From positions 620,001 to 684,000 of the forward strand of contig NZ_JODC01000008.1 in the NCBI RefSeq assembly GCF_000720765.1: 64,000 bases of DNA, in the 5' to 3' direction. Shown piece after piece: positions 54,765 to 63,526 of this stretch (positions are counted from its first letter, which is position 1; every line of letters starts with the position of its first letter). The notes under the pieces were generated by a model. That model had not been told where the DNA came from. It did not search any database and worked only from the letters and a program-made list of their open reading frames with translations. This DNA is from Streptomyces sp. NRRL S-646 (GTDB lineage: Bacteria > Actinomycetota > Actinomycetes > Streptomycetales > Streptomycetaceae). The position numbers and the translations under genes are program-made.

Positions 54765-55097
54765 CATGACGAGTGCGAGTTGCTCGTGACGAACGGCGTC
54801 CTGCCCGCCGACCTGCAGATCGCGCACGTCTTCCTCGACGGCGACGAGGTCACGGGCATCATCGACTGGTCCGAGGCGGGCCAGGGTGATGCCCTGTACG
54901 ACCTCGCCACCTTCACGCTCGGACATGCGGAGCACCTCGACGACGTCATCGCCGGCTATGGCACCGACATCGACCTCGACGTGATCCACGCGTGGTGGTC
55001 GTTGCGAAGCCTGCTGATAGTTCGCTGGTTGATCGAGCACGGCTTCGACCCCTTCGCGCCGGGCTGTGAGGTCGACGTGCTGAGATCCCGGATGTGA
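54765..55097 (+). pseudogene. Aminoglycoside-phosphotransferase-like, 3' part
   Basis: About 110 residues: DLQIAHVFLDGDEVTGIIDW then SEAGQGDALYDLATFTLGH, the C-terminal half of the APH/choline-kinase fold with the metal-binding Asp of IIDW. The catalytic loop normally read HGDLxxxN appears altered (VLPADLQ) and the N-lobe is missing. It is fused out of frame to the esterase stub, so it is not expressed as a kinase. Confidence 0.72.
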
Positions 55098-55178
55098 GGC
55101 CGCACGGGCTGGACCGCTACGTATGCGTTCTGACGCATCGAACAGGCCATCCCCTGGGGCGCATCGCCTGCCCTTACT

Positions 55179-55480
55179 TCAACAGAGTGCGGTGCGCAGC
55201 CGTCGCCAGCAGATGACGGCGCAGCCGAGGCTGACGAACGCGTGATCAATGTCGTCGTGGATCTCTCAACGGATGCGCAGGCGGCGAAACCAATGCAGCA
55301 GCGCGATCGCTCCTTCCACGAGCCAGCGGTTGACGCCAAGGCCGGAGCCGTGCCCGGTGCTGCGCCGACGATGTGCGATCACCATGCAGGCGCAGCGCTT
55401 GCTGCCGCAGGTAACCGACACCCCGCGGGAGCAGTGGGAGCGGCGCACCCAGCCAGAGCACGATGGCGGCACTCCGCAGC
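55179..55480 (-). pseudogene. IS5-family transposase, C-terminal scrap
   Basis: On the minus strand VNRWLVEGAIALLHWFRRLR, an in-frame TGA, then EIHDDIDHAFVSLGCAVICW RRLRTAL and a stop at 55179. This is the conserved end of IS5-group transposases (R-W-x-V-E-R-x-x-x-W with the catalytic Glu region). Sequence before it is frameshifted. No terminal repeat was identified. Confidence 0.68.
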
Positions 55481-55545
55481 AGGGGCACGCTCCATGGCGC
55501 TGGACGTCCCCGACACCCACGACGAGTCCCCGGCGGTCGCGGACA

Positions 55546-55797
55546 CTGGGAGTTGACGAGGCGGCAGTCGAGGGCGTCGAGTATCGCGAGTTCCAAAATT
55601 CGCTCCTGGAGGACCTCCCGCCCCGCGAGAAGCGGATCCTGTTGCTGCGCTTCTTCGGCAACATGACCCAGTCGCAGATCGCGCAGGAGGCTGGCGGCAT
55701 CTCTCAGATGCGCGTCCCCCGGCTGCTGGCGCGCACACTGGCCCAGCTGCGGGAGAGGCACAGCAGATCTTGTGGGAGCGTGCCGCCCGAAACCTGA
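55546..55797 (+). pseudogene. SigB/SigF-type sigma factor, region 4 remnant
   Basis: The frame VDEAAVEGVEYREFQNSLLE then LPPREKRILLLRFFGNMTQS and SQMRVPRLLARTLAQLRE is region 4 of the SigB/SigF/SigG-like sigma factors of Streptomyces. Regions 2 and 3 are missing and the recognition helix has an extra residue (EAGGISQMRVPRLL against the usual EVGISQMHVSRLL). It abuts the IS5 scrap, which probably caused the truncation. Confidence 0.75.
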
Positions 55798-55925
55798 TCC
55801 TGCATGCTCCTCACTGAATGTGAGACAGGGCCGTTGAATTGAGGCACTTACCGTCCTGACAGCCGTTCGGGTACTCCGGCTCGCCACGTCTTACGGTCAT
55901 CCTCAGGAAGAGTTGCGTCGGGCTT

Positions 55926-56522
55926 TCAGCGGGTGATCGAGATTGCGAAGGGCGCGAATCCGCTGGATCGGATCACGTGGGGTACGAACAGAATCGCGGC
56001 CTCGGCGGCCCGGGCGGTCTCGATTCCCCCGAGGTCCGTGATCCACTCCTGCTGCCAGCTGAGGTCGGCAAGAAGCCCGCGTACGACCTGCTTGGCCTCC
56101 GGGTCCTGGCCGGAAAGAAAGGCGGTCGGTGTCTGGGCGAGCGCGGCGGGCGCGGTCATCACCGTGTAGAGCATCGTGTTGAGCGTCTTGACGACGCGCG
56201 TGTCGGGGAGAGCTTCTTGAAGTTGCTCCGCGAGGCTCGAGCCGGGGTAGAGCAGCTCAGCCGGTAGTCCGTCTGGTCCGTCGACGGTGGCGTTGGAGAC
56301 GTCTACGAGAATCTTGCCCTGCAGTTCCTCGCGCAGCGCGACGAGCCGCTCCAGGGAGCCGGCGCCCGGGGTGGCGTTGATGACGATCTGCGCTGTCCGG
56401 GCGGCGTCGGCGGCAGAGCCTGGTGAGCGGTCCGCCACGGTCACCTCGTGCCCGGCCCGGGTGAGGGCCAGGGCGAGGCTGCCGCCGACGCGGCCGTTTC
56501 CCAGAACGGCGATCATGGTCAT
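55926..56522 (-). CDS. NADP-dependent F420-reductase-like oxidoreductase
   Basis: 198 residues. An NADP-binding Rossmann start MIAVLGNGRVGGSLALALTR then AGHEVTVADR; ATPGAGSLERLVAL and LVDVSNATVDGPDG, then VKTLNTMLYTVM. This is the short F420H2:NADP-oxidoreductase-like (NAD_binding_10/F420_oxidored) family. Cytoplasmic. Same strand as, and 38 bases downstream of, the IMPase-like gene, so probably cotranscribed. Confidence 0.85.
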   Translation of the reverse strand: MTMIAVLGNGRVGGSLALALTRAGHEVTVADRSPGSAADAARTAQIVINATPGAGSLERLVALREELQGKILVDVSNATVDGPDGLPAELLYPGSSLAEQLQEALPDTRVVKTLNTMLYTVMTAPAALAQTPTAFLSGQDPEAKQVVRGLLADLSWQQEWITDLGGIETARAAEAAILFVPHVIRSSGFAPFAISITR

Positions 56523-56560
56523 GTTGATGCGGTCCTTCCGGTGCTTGTGGTTCTCGGGAG

Positions 56561-57394
56561 TCAGCGGGAGAGAGTGGTGACGGCTTCGGTGTGCACGCCG
56601 GGCGCGGCAGCCAGGAAGCTCTCGCTCTGTGGGGTCCAGGGGCGGCCCTCGGCGTCGGATATCCGCCCGCCGGCCTCGGCGACGAGCAGCGCCCCGGGAA
56701 GCAGGTCCGCGCGGGCCCCGGCGAACTGCCAGAAGGCCTCGATCCGGCCGGCGGCCACGTTCAGCAGGTGCAGGGTGGCGGGCACGGATGTCCGCACGAC
56801 GAGCGCATCGAAGAGCATCGCGGTGATCGAGGAGCCGATGCGCCGCACGACCTTCTCGTCCTCGTCCGGCCTGGCCTGGCTCGTGGCCACGAGGCTCAGG
56901 CCGAGGTCCCTGGTCTGGGACACGTGCAGCGGGCGGCCGTCGAGGTGGGCGCCGGCGCCGGCGAGCGCGGTGTAGGTCTCACCGGTCAACGGCAGGTGAA
57001 CTGCGGTGAGCACCGGCTGGTTGTCGCGCACGAGAGTGGCGGTCACCGCCCACTCCGGCAGGGCGTGCAGGTGGTTGACGTTGCCCTCGGCTGGATCCAG
57101 GACCCACCATTCGCCGGGGGGCAGGGCCCCGCCCGCGAGCTCGTCCTCCACCAAGCGGGCGTCCGGGCGCAGGAGGGTGAGGCGGGGGCGCAGGACGTCG
57201 AGGGCCACGTCGTCGTTGGCGGCGAGCGCGCGCATCAGCTCTTCGCGGGTCTGGTAGCGGACCACGTCGCCGAACCGCTCCCGCAGCGCCACACCCGCCG
57301 CGCGCACGGCGACCGCGGTCTGCGCGAGCAGGTCGGCATCGGACGCGGAGCCGACGGTGGCAGCAAATCCGGTGGTCTGAATCGACTCGGGCAT
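56561..57394 (-). CDS. Inositol-monophosphatase-like protein with altered active site
   Basis: 277 residues, normal family length. EDELAG (83-88) corresponds to the metal-binding Glu block. The next motif reads WWVLDPAEGNVNHLHALPEW, where active enzymes have D-P-x-D-G-T; here D100 is kept but the second Asp is Glu (103) and the Thr is Asn (105). The C-terminal block is ARADLLPGALLVAEAGG in place of W-D-x-A-A-G. It may be a divergent phosphatase or a non-catalytic relative. It is divergent from a LysR gene, which probably regulates it. Confidence 0.82.
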   Translation of the reverse strand: MPESIQTTGFAATVGSASDADLLAQTAVAVRAAGVALRERFGDVVRYQTREELMRALAANDDVALDVLRPRLTLLRPDARLVEDELAGGALPPGEWWVLDPAEGNVNHLHALPEWAVTATLVRDNQPVLTAVHLPLTGETYTALAGAGAHLDGRPLHVSQTRDLGLSLVATSQARPDEDEKVVRRIGSSITAMLFDALVVRTSVPATLHLLNVAAGRIEAFWQFAGARADLLPGALLVAEAGGRISDAEGRPWTPQSESFLAAAPGVHTEAVTTLSR

Positions 57395-57492
57395 GGCGGT
57401 GCTCCCATCTGAGCAGGGGGATGACGAGGCGGACCAGGCGAAAGCCGTGTTTCCTTCGCGCCCGCATCTCGAAGGTAGGAGGGCGCATCATT

Positions 57493-57512
57493 AACTGCAA
57501 GTGCATGTAAAG
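57493..57512. promoter_or_regulatory. Likely LysR binding region
   Basis: ACTGCAAGTGCATGTAAAGC lies in an AT-richer patch between the divergent IMPase-like and LysR genes. It contains TGCA-AG-TGCA and a T-N11-A arrangement flanked by TGC...GCA, as LysR sites have. Location and pattern support it; binding is inferred. Confidence 0.45.
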
Positions 57513-57531
57513 CACGGCTAGGATGAGCCTC

Positions 57532-58431
57532 ATGCAATTGGATTTGAACCTGCTCGCCGCGCTCGATGCGCTCCTGGAGGAAGGCAGCGTGGCCGGAGCT
57601 GCTGAGCGCCTGCACGTGACCGCCCCCGCGATGAGTCGAAGCCTCGGCCGGATCCGGCGCACGACGGGAGATCAGATCCTGGTGCGTACCGGGCGCACGA
57701 TGACCCCGACGCCGTACGCGATCGCCGTCCGGGAACAGGTGCACGAGCTGCTGCAGCAGGTCCAGGGCGTGCTGGCACCGAGCCGCGAACTCGACCTCAC
57801 GACGCTCGAGCGCACCTTCACACTCCGCTGGCACGATTCACTCGTTGCCCTCAGCGGCCCCGCGCTTCTCGCGGCCGTACGCAAGCAGGCACCGGGCGTG
57901 CGTTTGCGCTTCATCGCAGAATCGAGCATCGACACCCCCGAGCTGCGTCGCGGCGAGGTCGACCTGGAGGCGAACGCGAACCGTCCGACCGCACCCGACA
58001 TTCGCGCCGAGCGGGTGGCTGAGACCCAGCACGTCATCGTCGTGAGGCGAGGGCACCCGCTCACCCGAGTCAAGGCTGTCACCGCCGCACGGTACGCCGC
58101 GGCCGAGCACATCACCGTCTCGCGGCGCGGAAGGCTCGGCAACGCCCTCGACGACGCTCTCGCGCGGCTCGGCCTCACCCGACGGGTAGTGGCGACCGCG
58201 CCCACCGAAGGGGCCGCGTTCCAGTTCGTGCGCGGTTCCGACCTCCTCGTCACAGCCCCCGAATCGACGACGCGTTCAGCGGCCACGGTTCTCGGTCTGA
58301 CCCTGCTCCCACTGCCGTTCGAACTGCCGCCGGCCGCGGTGTACCTGTCCTGGCATCAGCGCTATGACACCGACCCCGCACACGTCTGGCTACGCGATCT
58401 GGCGCGGACCGCGTTGGCGCCCCCGACGTAA
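57532..58431 (+). CDS. LysR-family regulator
   Basis: 299 residues from the ATG at 57532 (MQLDLNLL, nine bases after AGGA); an ATG at 57523 has no room for a ribosome site. HTH: LEEGSVAGAAERLHVTAPAM then SRSLGRIR. Effector domain about 90-295. Divergent from the IMPase-like/F420-reductase-like pair, its most likely target. Confidence 0.9.
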   Translation: MQLDLNLLAALDALLEEGSVAGAAERLHVTAPAMSRSLGRIRRTTGDQILVRTGRTMTPTPYAIAVREQVHELLQQVQGVLAPSRELDLTTLERTFTLRWHDSLVALSGPALLAAVRKQAPGVRLRFIAESSIDTPELRRGEVDLEANANRPTAPDIRAERVAETQHVIVVRRGHPLTRVKAVTAARYAAAEHITVSRRGRLGNALDDALARLGLTRRVVATAPTEGAAFQFVRGSDLLVTAPESTTRSAATVLGLTLLPLPFELPPAAVYLSWHQRYDTDPAHVWLRDLARTALAPPT

Positions 58432-58834
58432 CCCAACCTTTAAAGATCTCTAGTACACCAGCAGAAGTACGCTGCCTTACTCACGGTGACGCCAAGTGGC
58501 CGGGAGCTGGACAGCCGTCGAAGCCAACGGAGCGGTGAGGGTACTGCCGGGCAGTGACAAGTGCCCGTGCCGACCCCGTTGCAGGCGAACGCCGTGTGAT
58601 GCAGGGGAGCGCGAAGAGGAGCCGTTCGGGGGACGGTGACAGTAACCGTCCCCCGAACGCTGTCCCAAGCCTCTCTTCTCGGCGCTCACGTACCGCTGGT
58701 CGCCGTCGAAGGAGGGGGCACCACGTCTTCTGAGCGCACTCACAAATGCACGCCCGGGGATTCGCCTAGTCGCCGCTTCGATCAACGAGAGTCACAGTCC
58801 AACTGGCTGTACGTGGGGGATCTTTGGCGGCCAC
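58432..58834. other. Intergenic, contains a terminator
   Basis: About 400 bases without a recognisable gene. Shortly after the LysR stop is an AT-rich patch (58437-58457). A strong hairpin occupies 58623-58659. Confidence 0.5.
58623..58659. terminator. 15-bp hairpin
   Basis: CGTTCGGGGGACGGT (58623-58637), loop of seven, exact reverse complement (58645-58659). It could terminate the LysR transcript or an unseen minus-strand one. Confidence 0.75.
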
Positions 58835-59155
58835 CTACAGTCGAGCGCAAAAGTCGTTGATCAGAATGGCCGAATCAATGGTGCGCTGGCGCAGGGATTC
58901 GATGTACGTGCTGCGCCAGATCAGGGGCCGGATCTCGAAGTGGCCGACACGTTCGGCGAGACCGAAGCACGGACGTGCGCCAACCGAGCGCCTGGCGTTG
59001 TGCGTGTGCTGCTCGGTGTCGAGGCGGATGCCGGCCCGGCCATCGGCCTCCTCGCTCAGGTTGCCTTCCAGGTATTCCGCCCAGTCGGCGACCGCCCGCC
59101 ACTTCTGGGAAATGCCGTGGGTCTCTCGGTGCCGGCAGTCGGCGAACGCCATCAC
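58835..59155 (-). CDS. Hypothetical protein
   Basis: 106 residues from the start at 59155; coding look continues upstream in the same frame (GHRFHPGAAPIV) until a stop near 59257, so the start is uncertain and this may be the 3' part of a longer gene. Contents: AFADCRHRETHGISQKWRAV, ADWAEYLEGN, then RVGHFEIRPLIWRSTYIESL and SAILINDFCARL. Codon third positions are less GC-rich than neighbours. No family recognised. Confidence 0.5.
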   Translation of the reverse strand: MMAFADCRHRETHGISQKWRAVADWAEYLEGNLSEEADGRAGIRLDTEQHTHNARRSVGARPCFGLAERVGHFEIRPLIWRSTYIESLRQRTIDSAILINDFCARL

Positions 59156-59406
59156 GATCGGTGCGGCGCCCGGGTGGAAGCGGTGCCCGGTGGCTGGCGC
59201 AGGAGCACGATCAGAGGCCCGTCGCCGGTCGCCCGCGCATTCCTAGTTGCACCACGAGGCGGGTCATCCCATGGACCGGGTGGAGTGGTACGAACGTGGC
59301 GCGGAAGTCGGATGATTTCGGCGGGCTGGTGGGCTCTGGTGGCCCTGGACGGGCTCGCAGAATCCGATGGCGCAACGCAGCTCAGGCGTCAAGAATCGCC
59401 GGATGC

Positions 59407-59637
59407 ATGAAGGAAAGTGCCGGGCGGACCATCACTCTGTCCCCGCTACGCTTGGACGACGCGGAGGCGCACCTCGCGGCGGAGGATGAGCAACTGGTGC
59501 GGTGGCTCAGCGGCGGTCCCGGCGCACGCGCGGGCGTCTCCAAGCGCTCAGTGGACGTCCCCCAGCGGGTCACGTCGCGCCACCACGACAATATGGTGCG
59601 CGGCGTGACCGTATGCGATCACGCCAGCAGATCCTGA
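59407..59637 (+). pseudogene. GNAT acetyltransferase, N-terminal remnant
   Basis: 76-residue frame; the first 40 residues (ITLSPLRLDDAEAHLAAEDE then QLVRWLSGGPG) are the start of a common actinomycete GNAT family. After GARAG the sequence no longer fits, and the acetyl-CoA-binding motif is absent. Its end overlaps the convergent PEP-mutase-family gene by 19 bases. Confidence 0.65.
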
Positions 59638-60389
59638 CGGACCGCGGCCTCCAGACCGGCCAGAGCCTGGCGGTAGAACCGCGGCCCGTAGGAAACCCTC
59701 GCCACACCCAGCTCGCGGAGCTTGACCAGGCTCAGCACTCCGGGCCTGGTGTTGCCGTTGACCGGCCCGGGCAGCTCGGCGACCAGCGTGGCGATGTCCC
59801 GCTCGTCGCCGACACCGATCGGGTAGACACAGTCGGCCCCGGCCGCCAGGTAGCGGCGGCCCCGGCGGATCGCCTCCGCGACCTGGTCGTCCTCGGCCAC
59901 ACCGGACGCCGGCAGGAAGACGTCGACACGGGCGTTGATCACGATCGGAATCTCGACGTCCTCCGCGGCGGATCGGACGGCCGCCAGCCGCTCGGCCTGT
60001 GCACCGGCGTCGACGAGTCCGCCCGCGCGGTGGTCGGTGTCCTCCAGGTTGCAGCCGGCCACGCCGATTTCCAGCAGCCGGTCAACGAATTCCCGCGGCG
60101 GCAGGCCGTATCCGGCCTCGGCGTCCACGGTGACGGGAACCGCCACAGCACGGGCGATCCGGCCCGCCAGCGCGAACATCTCCGGCCACGGAGCGGCTTC
60201 GCCGTCCGGGTAGCCGAGCATCGCCGCGAACGCGGCGCTGCTGGTGGCGATCGCGGGGAACCCGGCCTCAGTGATGACCTTGGCGCTGGCCGCGTCCCAC
60301 GCGTTCGGCAGCACGAGCATCTCGTCGGCGTGATGCAGTTCGCGCAGCTGCGCGGCATACGCCTTCAAGTCCTTGTTCTCAAGCGGCAT
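59619..60389 (-). CDS. Isocitrate lyase/PEP mutase family enzyme
   Basis: 256 residues from an ATG at 60389, inside the end of the SDR gene (11-base overlap). TIM-barrel signature: LVLPNAWDAASAKVITEAGF, AIATSSAAFAAMLGYPDGEA, VDAEAGYG (metal-binding D89 and E91 area), GCNLEDTDH and INARVDVFL. The KKCGH/K-R-C lyase motif of true isocitrate lyase is absent; it is the short carboxy-PEP-mutase-like type (oxaloacetate decarboxylase or 2-methylisocitrate-lyase-like). Substrate unknown. Works with the SDR by operon logic. Confidence 0.88.
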   Translation of the reverse strand: MPLENKDLKAYAAQLRELHHADEMLVLPNAWDAASAKVITEAGFPAIATSSAAFAAMLGYPDGEAAPWPEMFALAGRIARAVAVPVTVDAEAGYGLPPREFVDRLLEIGVAGCNLEDTDHRAGGLVDAGAQAERLAAVRSAAEDVEIPIVINARVDVFLPASGVAEDDQVAEAIRRGRRYLAAGADCVYPIGVGDERDIATLVAELPGPVNGNTRPGVLSLVKLRELGVARVSYGPRFYRQALAGLEAAVRQDLLA

Positions 60390-61101
60390 TGTCGCTCCCC
60401 AGCAGTGCCATGTTCTGGTGTTCGAGCGCCTTGACCGGGCCGTTGCGCCAGCCCTCGGCCAGCGCCGCCGACATCGGGTCGGGGAAGATCTCGTCCTCGC
60501 CGTTCTCGACGCCGTCGACGATGGCCCGCGCAACGTCGGCCGGCGAGGACTTCGGGATGTCCCAGTCGCGGATCATGTCCGTGTCCACAGGCCCGGGCAG
60601 CACGGCGTGCACGGCTACGCCCTGCCGTGCCAATAGGGCACGCAGCGACTGGGACAGGGAGAACGCGGCTGCCTTGGAAATCGCGTACGCCGGGGTGATC
60701 GGCACCGTAGCGAGCGACGCGAGCGACAGCACGTTGACGATCGCTCCCCGCGAGCGGACGAGCAGCGGCTGGAAGGCCCGGGTCACGGCGTAGGTGCCGA
60801 AGAGGTTGACGGCGAGATGCTGTTCGAGCGCGGAAACCTCGCTCAGGTCGTCGATCAGCGCCACCCCGGCGTTGTTGATCAGTACGTCGAGCTCGGTCAC
60901 GCTCTCGGCGGCTGCCTGCACCTGCGCCGCGTCGGTCACGTCAAGGATGACGGACGTGACCCTGGGGTCCGGATACGCCACGGGTCGGCGTGCAGCGGCG
61001 TAGACGCGCCTCGCGCCGCGCCGCAGAGCTTCCTCCACCAGCGCCTGGCCGATGCCGCGGCTGGCGCCTGTCACGAGAACCGTCTTGTCGGTGATGGTCA
61101 T
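60379..61101 (-). CDS. Short-chain dehydrogenase/reductase
   Basis: 240 residues. TGASRGIGQ (11-19) NADP-binding turn, LDVTDAAQV, NNAGVA, and the catalytic Ser...Y-x-x-x-K in LSLASLATVPITPAYAISKA, followed by LPGPVDTDM. First gene of a two-gene minus operon with the PEP-mutase-family gene, divergent from the ECF sigma gene with a 104-base spacer, so that sigma factor may control it. Confidence 0.92.
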   Translation of the reverse strand: MTITDKTVLVTGASRGIGQALVEEALRRGARRVYAAARRPVAYPDPRVTSVILDVTDAAQVQAAAESVTELDVLINNAGVALIDDLSEVSALEQHLAVNLFGTYAVTRAFQPLLVRSRGAIVNVLSLASLATVPITPAYAISKAAAFSLSQSLRALLARQGVAVHAVLPGPVDTDMIRDWDIPKSSPADVARAIVDGVENGEDEIFPDPMSAALAEGWRNGPVKALEHQNMALLGSDNAA

Positions 61102-61205
61102 GCCACTACTGACACGGCCCCCACCGAAAACTGGGCGCTCCGACAGCGACCAGTTCCGCCAGCCACCGGTGTCAGTACAGGGGAGGATCCAGACGGAGGT
61201 GTCGG

Positions 61206-62183
<978 letters not shown>

Positions 62184-62268
62184 GACCTGTCCGGGCGATC
62201 TCTGGGCGACCCTCAGCTGCTGGTGGCCTCTCCTGCAACAATGCCGCGGTGCGACGCTGGGCGTTGGG

Positions 62269-62511
62269 ATGGGGAAAGGAGTCGCGTTGGTCCTTGTTGG
62301 AGTGCTCGCACTGCTCGTGGGCGGCGCTTTCATGGCGGTGGCATGCGGCTGCCGCGGTGTCGACGTATGGGTGTGGGACTGGGCGCCCTTGGTAACCAGG
62401 CAGCGGACCCGGTACGGAACGCCCTGGAGGAGCCTTACCACCATGCGAATATGGTTCGGGGTCGCGGGAGTCTTCTTTCTGGTGGGCGGGCTGCACTCCC
62501 TGGTGCGCTGA
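62269..62511 (+). CDS. Small two-helix membrane protein
   Basis: 80 residues with two hydrophobic segments (VALVLVGVLALLVGGAFMAV and FGVAGVFFLVGGLHSLV) separated by a polar loop with a CGC motif. The size and helix pair suggest a genuine small membrane protein. No known family. It follows the sigma factor by 85 bases on the same strand. Confidence 0.55.
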   Translation: MGKGVALVLVGVLALLVGGAFMAVACGCRGVDVWVWDWAPLVTRQRTRYGTPWRSLTTMRIWFGVAGVFFLVGGLHSLVR

Positions 62512-62603
62512 CAGCAACGGCAGTTAACGGTGTGCTCGATTCCCGCGTCACTCAAGCCACCTCGCCCCATACCGGGACGGCACATCTAGGATCCGTCGGC
62601 CGA

Positions 62604-63526
62604 TCATGTGCGGAGCCAGATGACCAGGGCTGCTGCGGTGGCGGTGCCGAGGAAGACGTAGCCGCGTTTGTCGTAGCGAGTCGCCACGGCCCGGGATTGC
62701 TTCAGTCTGTTGATAGCTCGCTCGACGGTGTTGCGCTTCTTGTACCGCTCGTCGTCGAAGCCAGGCGGCCGTCCGCCGCGTGATCCCCTTCGCAGGCGGG
62801 CGGCTTGGCTGTCGGTCTTCTCCGGGATGGTGTGCCGGATGCCCCGGCGCCGCAGGTGCCTGCGGCACAGCCCGTGCTGTAGGCCTTGTCGGCGGCGAGG
62901 CTGTCGGGTTTCGTGCGCGATCTGCCCGGTCCGACTCTCTGAACGCGGATCTTTGCCAGCACGGCCTGGAACTGCGTGCAGTCCGCCCGCTGTCCGCTGG
63001 TGACGATCAGGGACAGCGGGCGGCAGCGGCCGTCGGCACTCAGGTGGAGCTTGCTGGTGAACCCGCCGCGCGAACGGCCCAGTCCCTCACTCCTGCACCA
63101 CCTCCGCCAGGCGGGCGAGCAGGCTCTGCCACGGTGTCTCGCCCTGGTGTTCCGCCGCTTCGGCCCCCTTTGACGCGGGCGTCGGCGGCGGGTAGATCCG
63201 GGCGCCGGCCGCATGCTGATGAGCGCGCACGATGGTGGAGTCCACCGCGATGTCCCAGTCGATCTCCCCCGCGGCATCGGCCGCGGCTTGCACCTGCTGC
63301 AGCAAGCGTTCCCAGGTGCCGTCGGCCGACCAGAGCCGATGACGTTCATAGACCGTCTTCCACGGCCCGAACCGCTCCGGCAGATCCCGCCATTGAACGC
63401 CCGTCCGTACCCGGTGCAGAATCCCGTCGATCACCTGACGGTGATCCCGCCACCGGCCACAACGACCATTGCTGACCGGCAGAAACGGCTCAAGCCGCTC
63501 CCACTCAGCATCCGTCCGGTGACAGT
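62604..63526 (-). pseudogene. IS5-family transposase with two frameshifts
   Basis: Read on the minus strand: RTDAEWERLEPFLPVSNGRC, GVQWRDLPERFGPWKTVYER and DWDIAVDSTIVRAHQHAAGA (DDE first Asp); a one-base shift near 63088 joins EVVQE to LGRSRGGFTSKLHLSADG, then ADKAYS (second Asp); a second shift near 62885 leads to RHLRRRGIRHTIPEKTD, RGSRGGRPPGFDDERYKKRN, TVERAINRLKQ (Glu) and VIWLRT with a stop at 62604. All three catalytic residues survive but in three frames. The N-terminus is cut at about 63526, where TnpB sequence begins. Confidence 0.8.
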
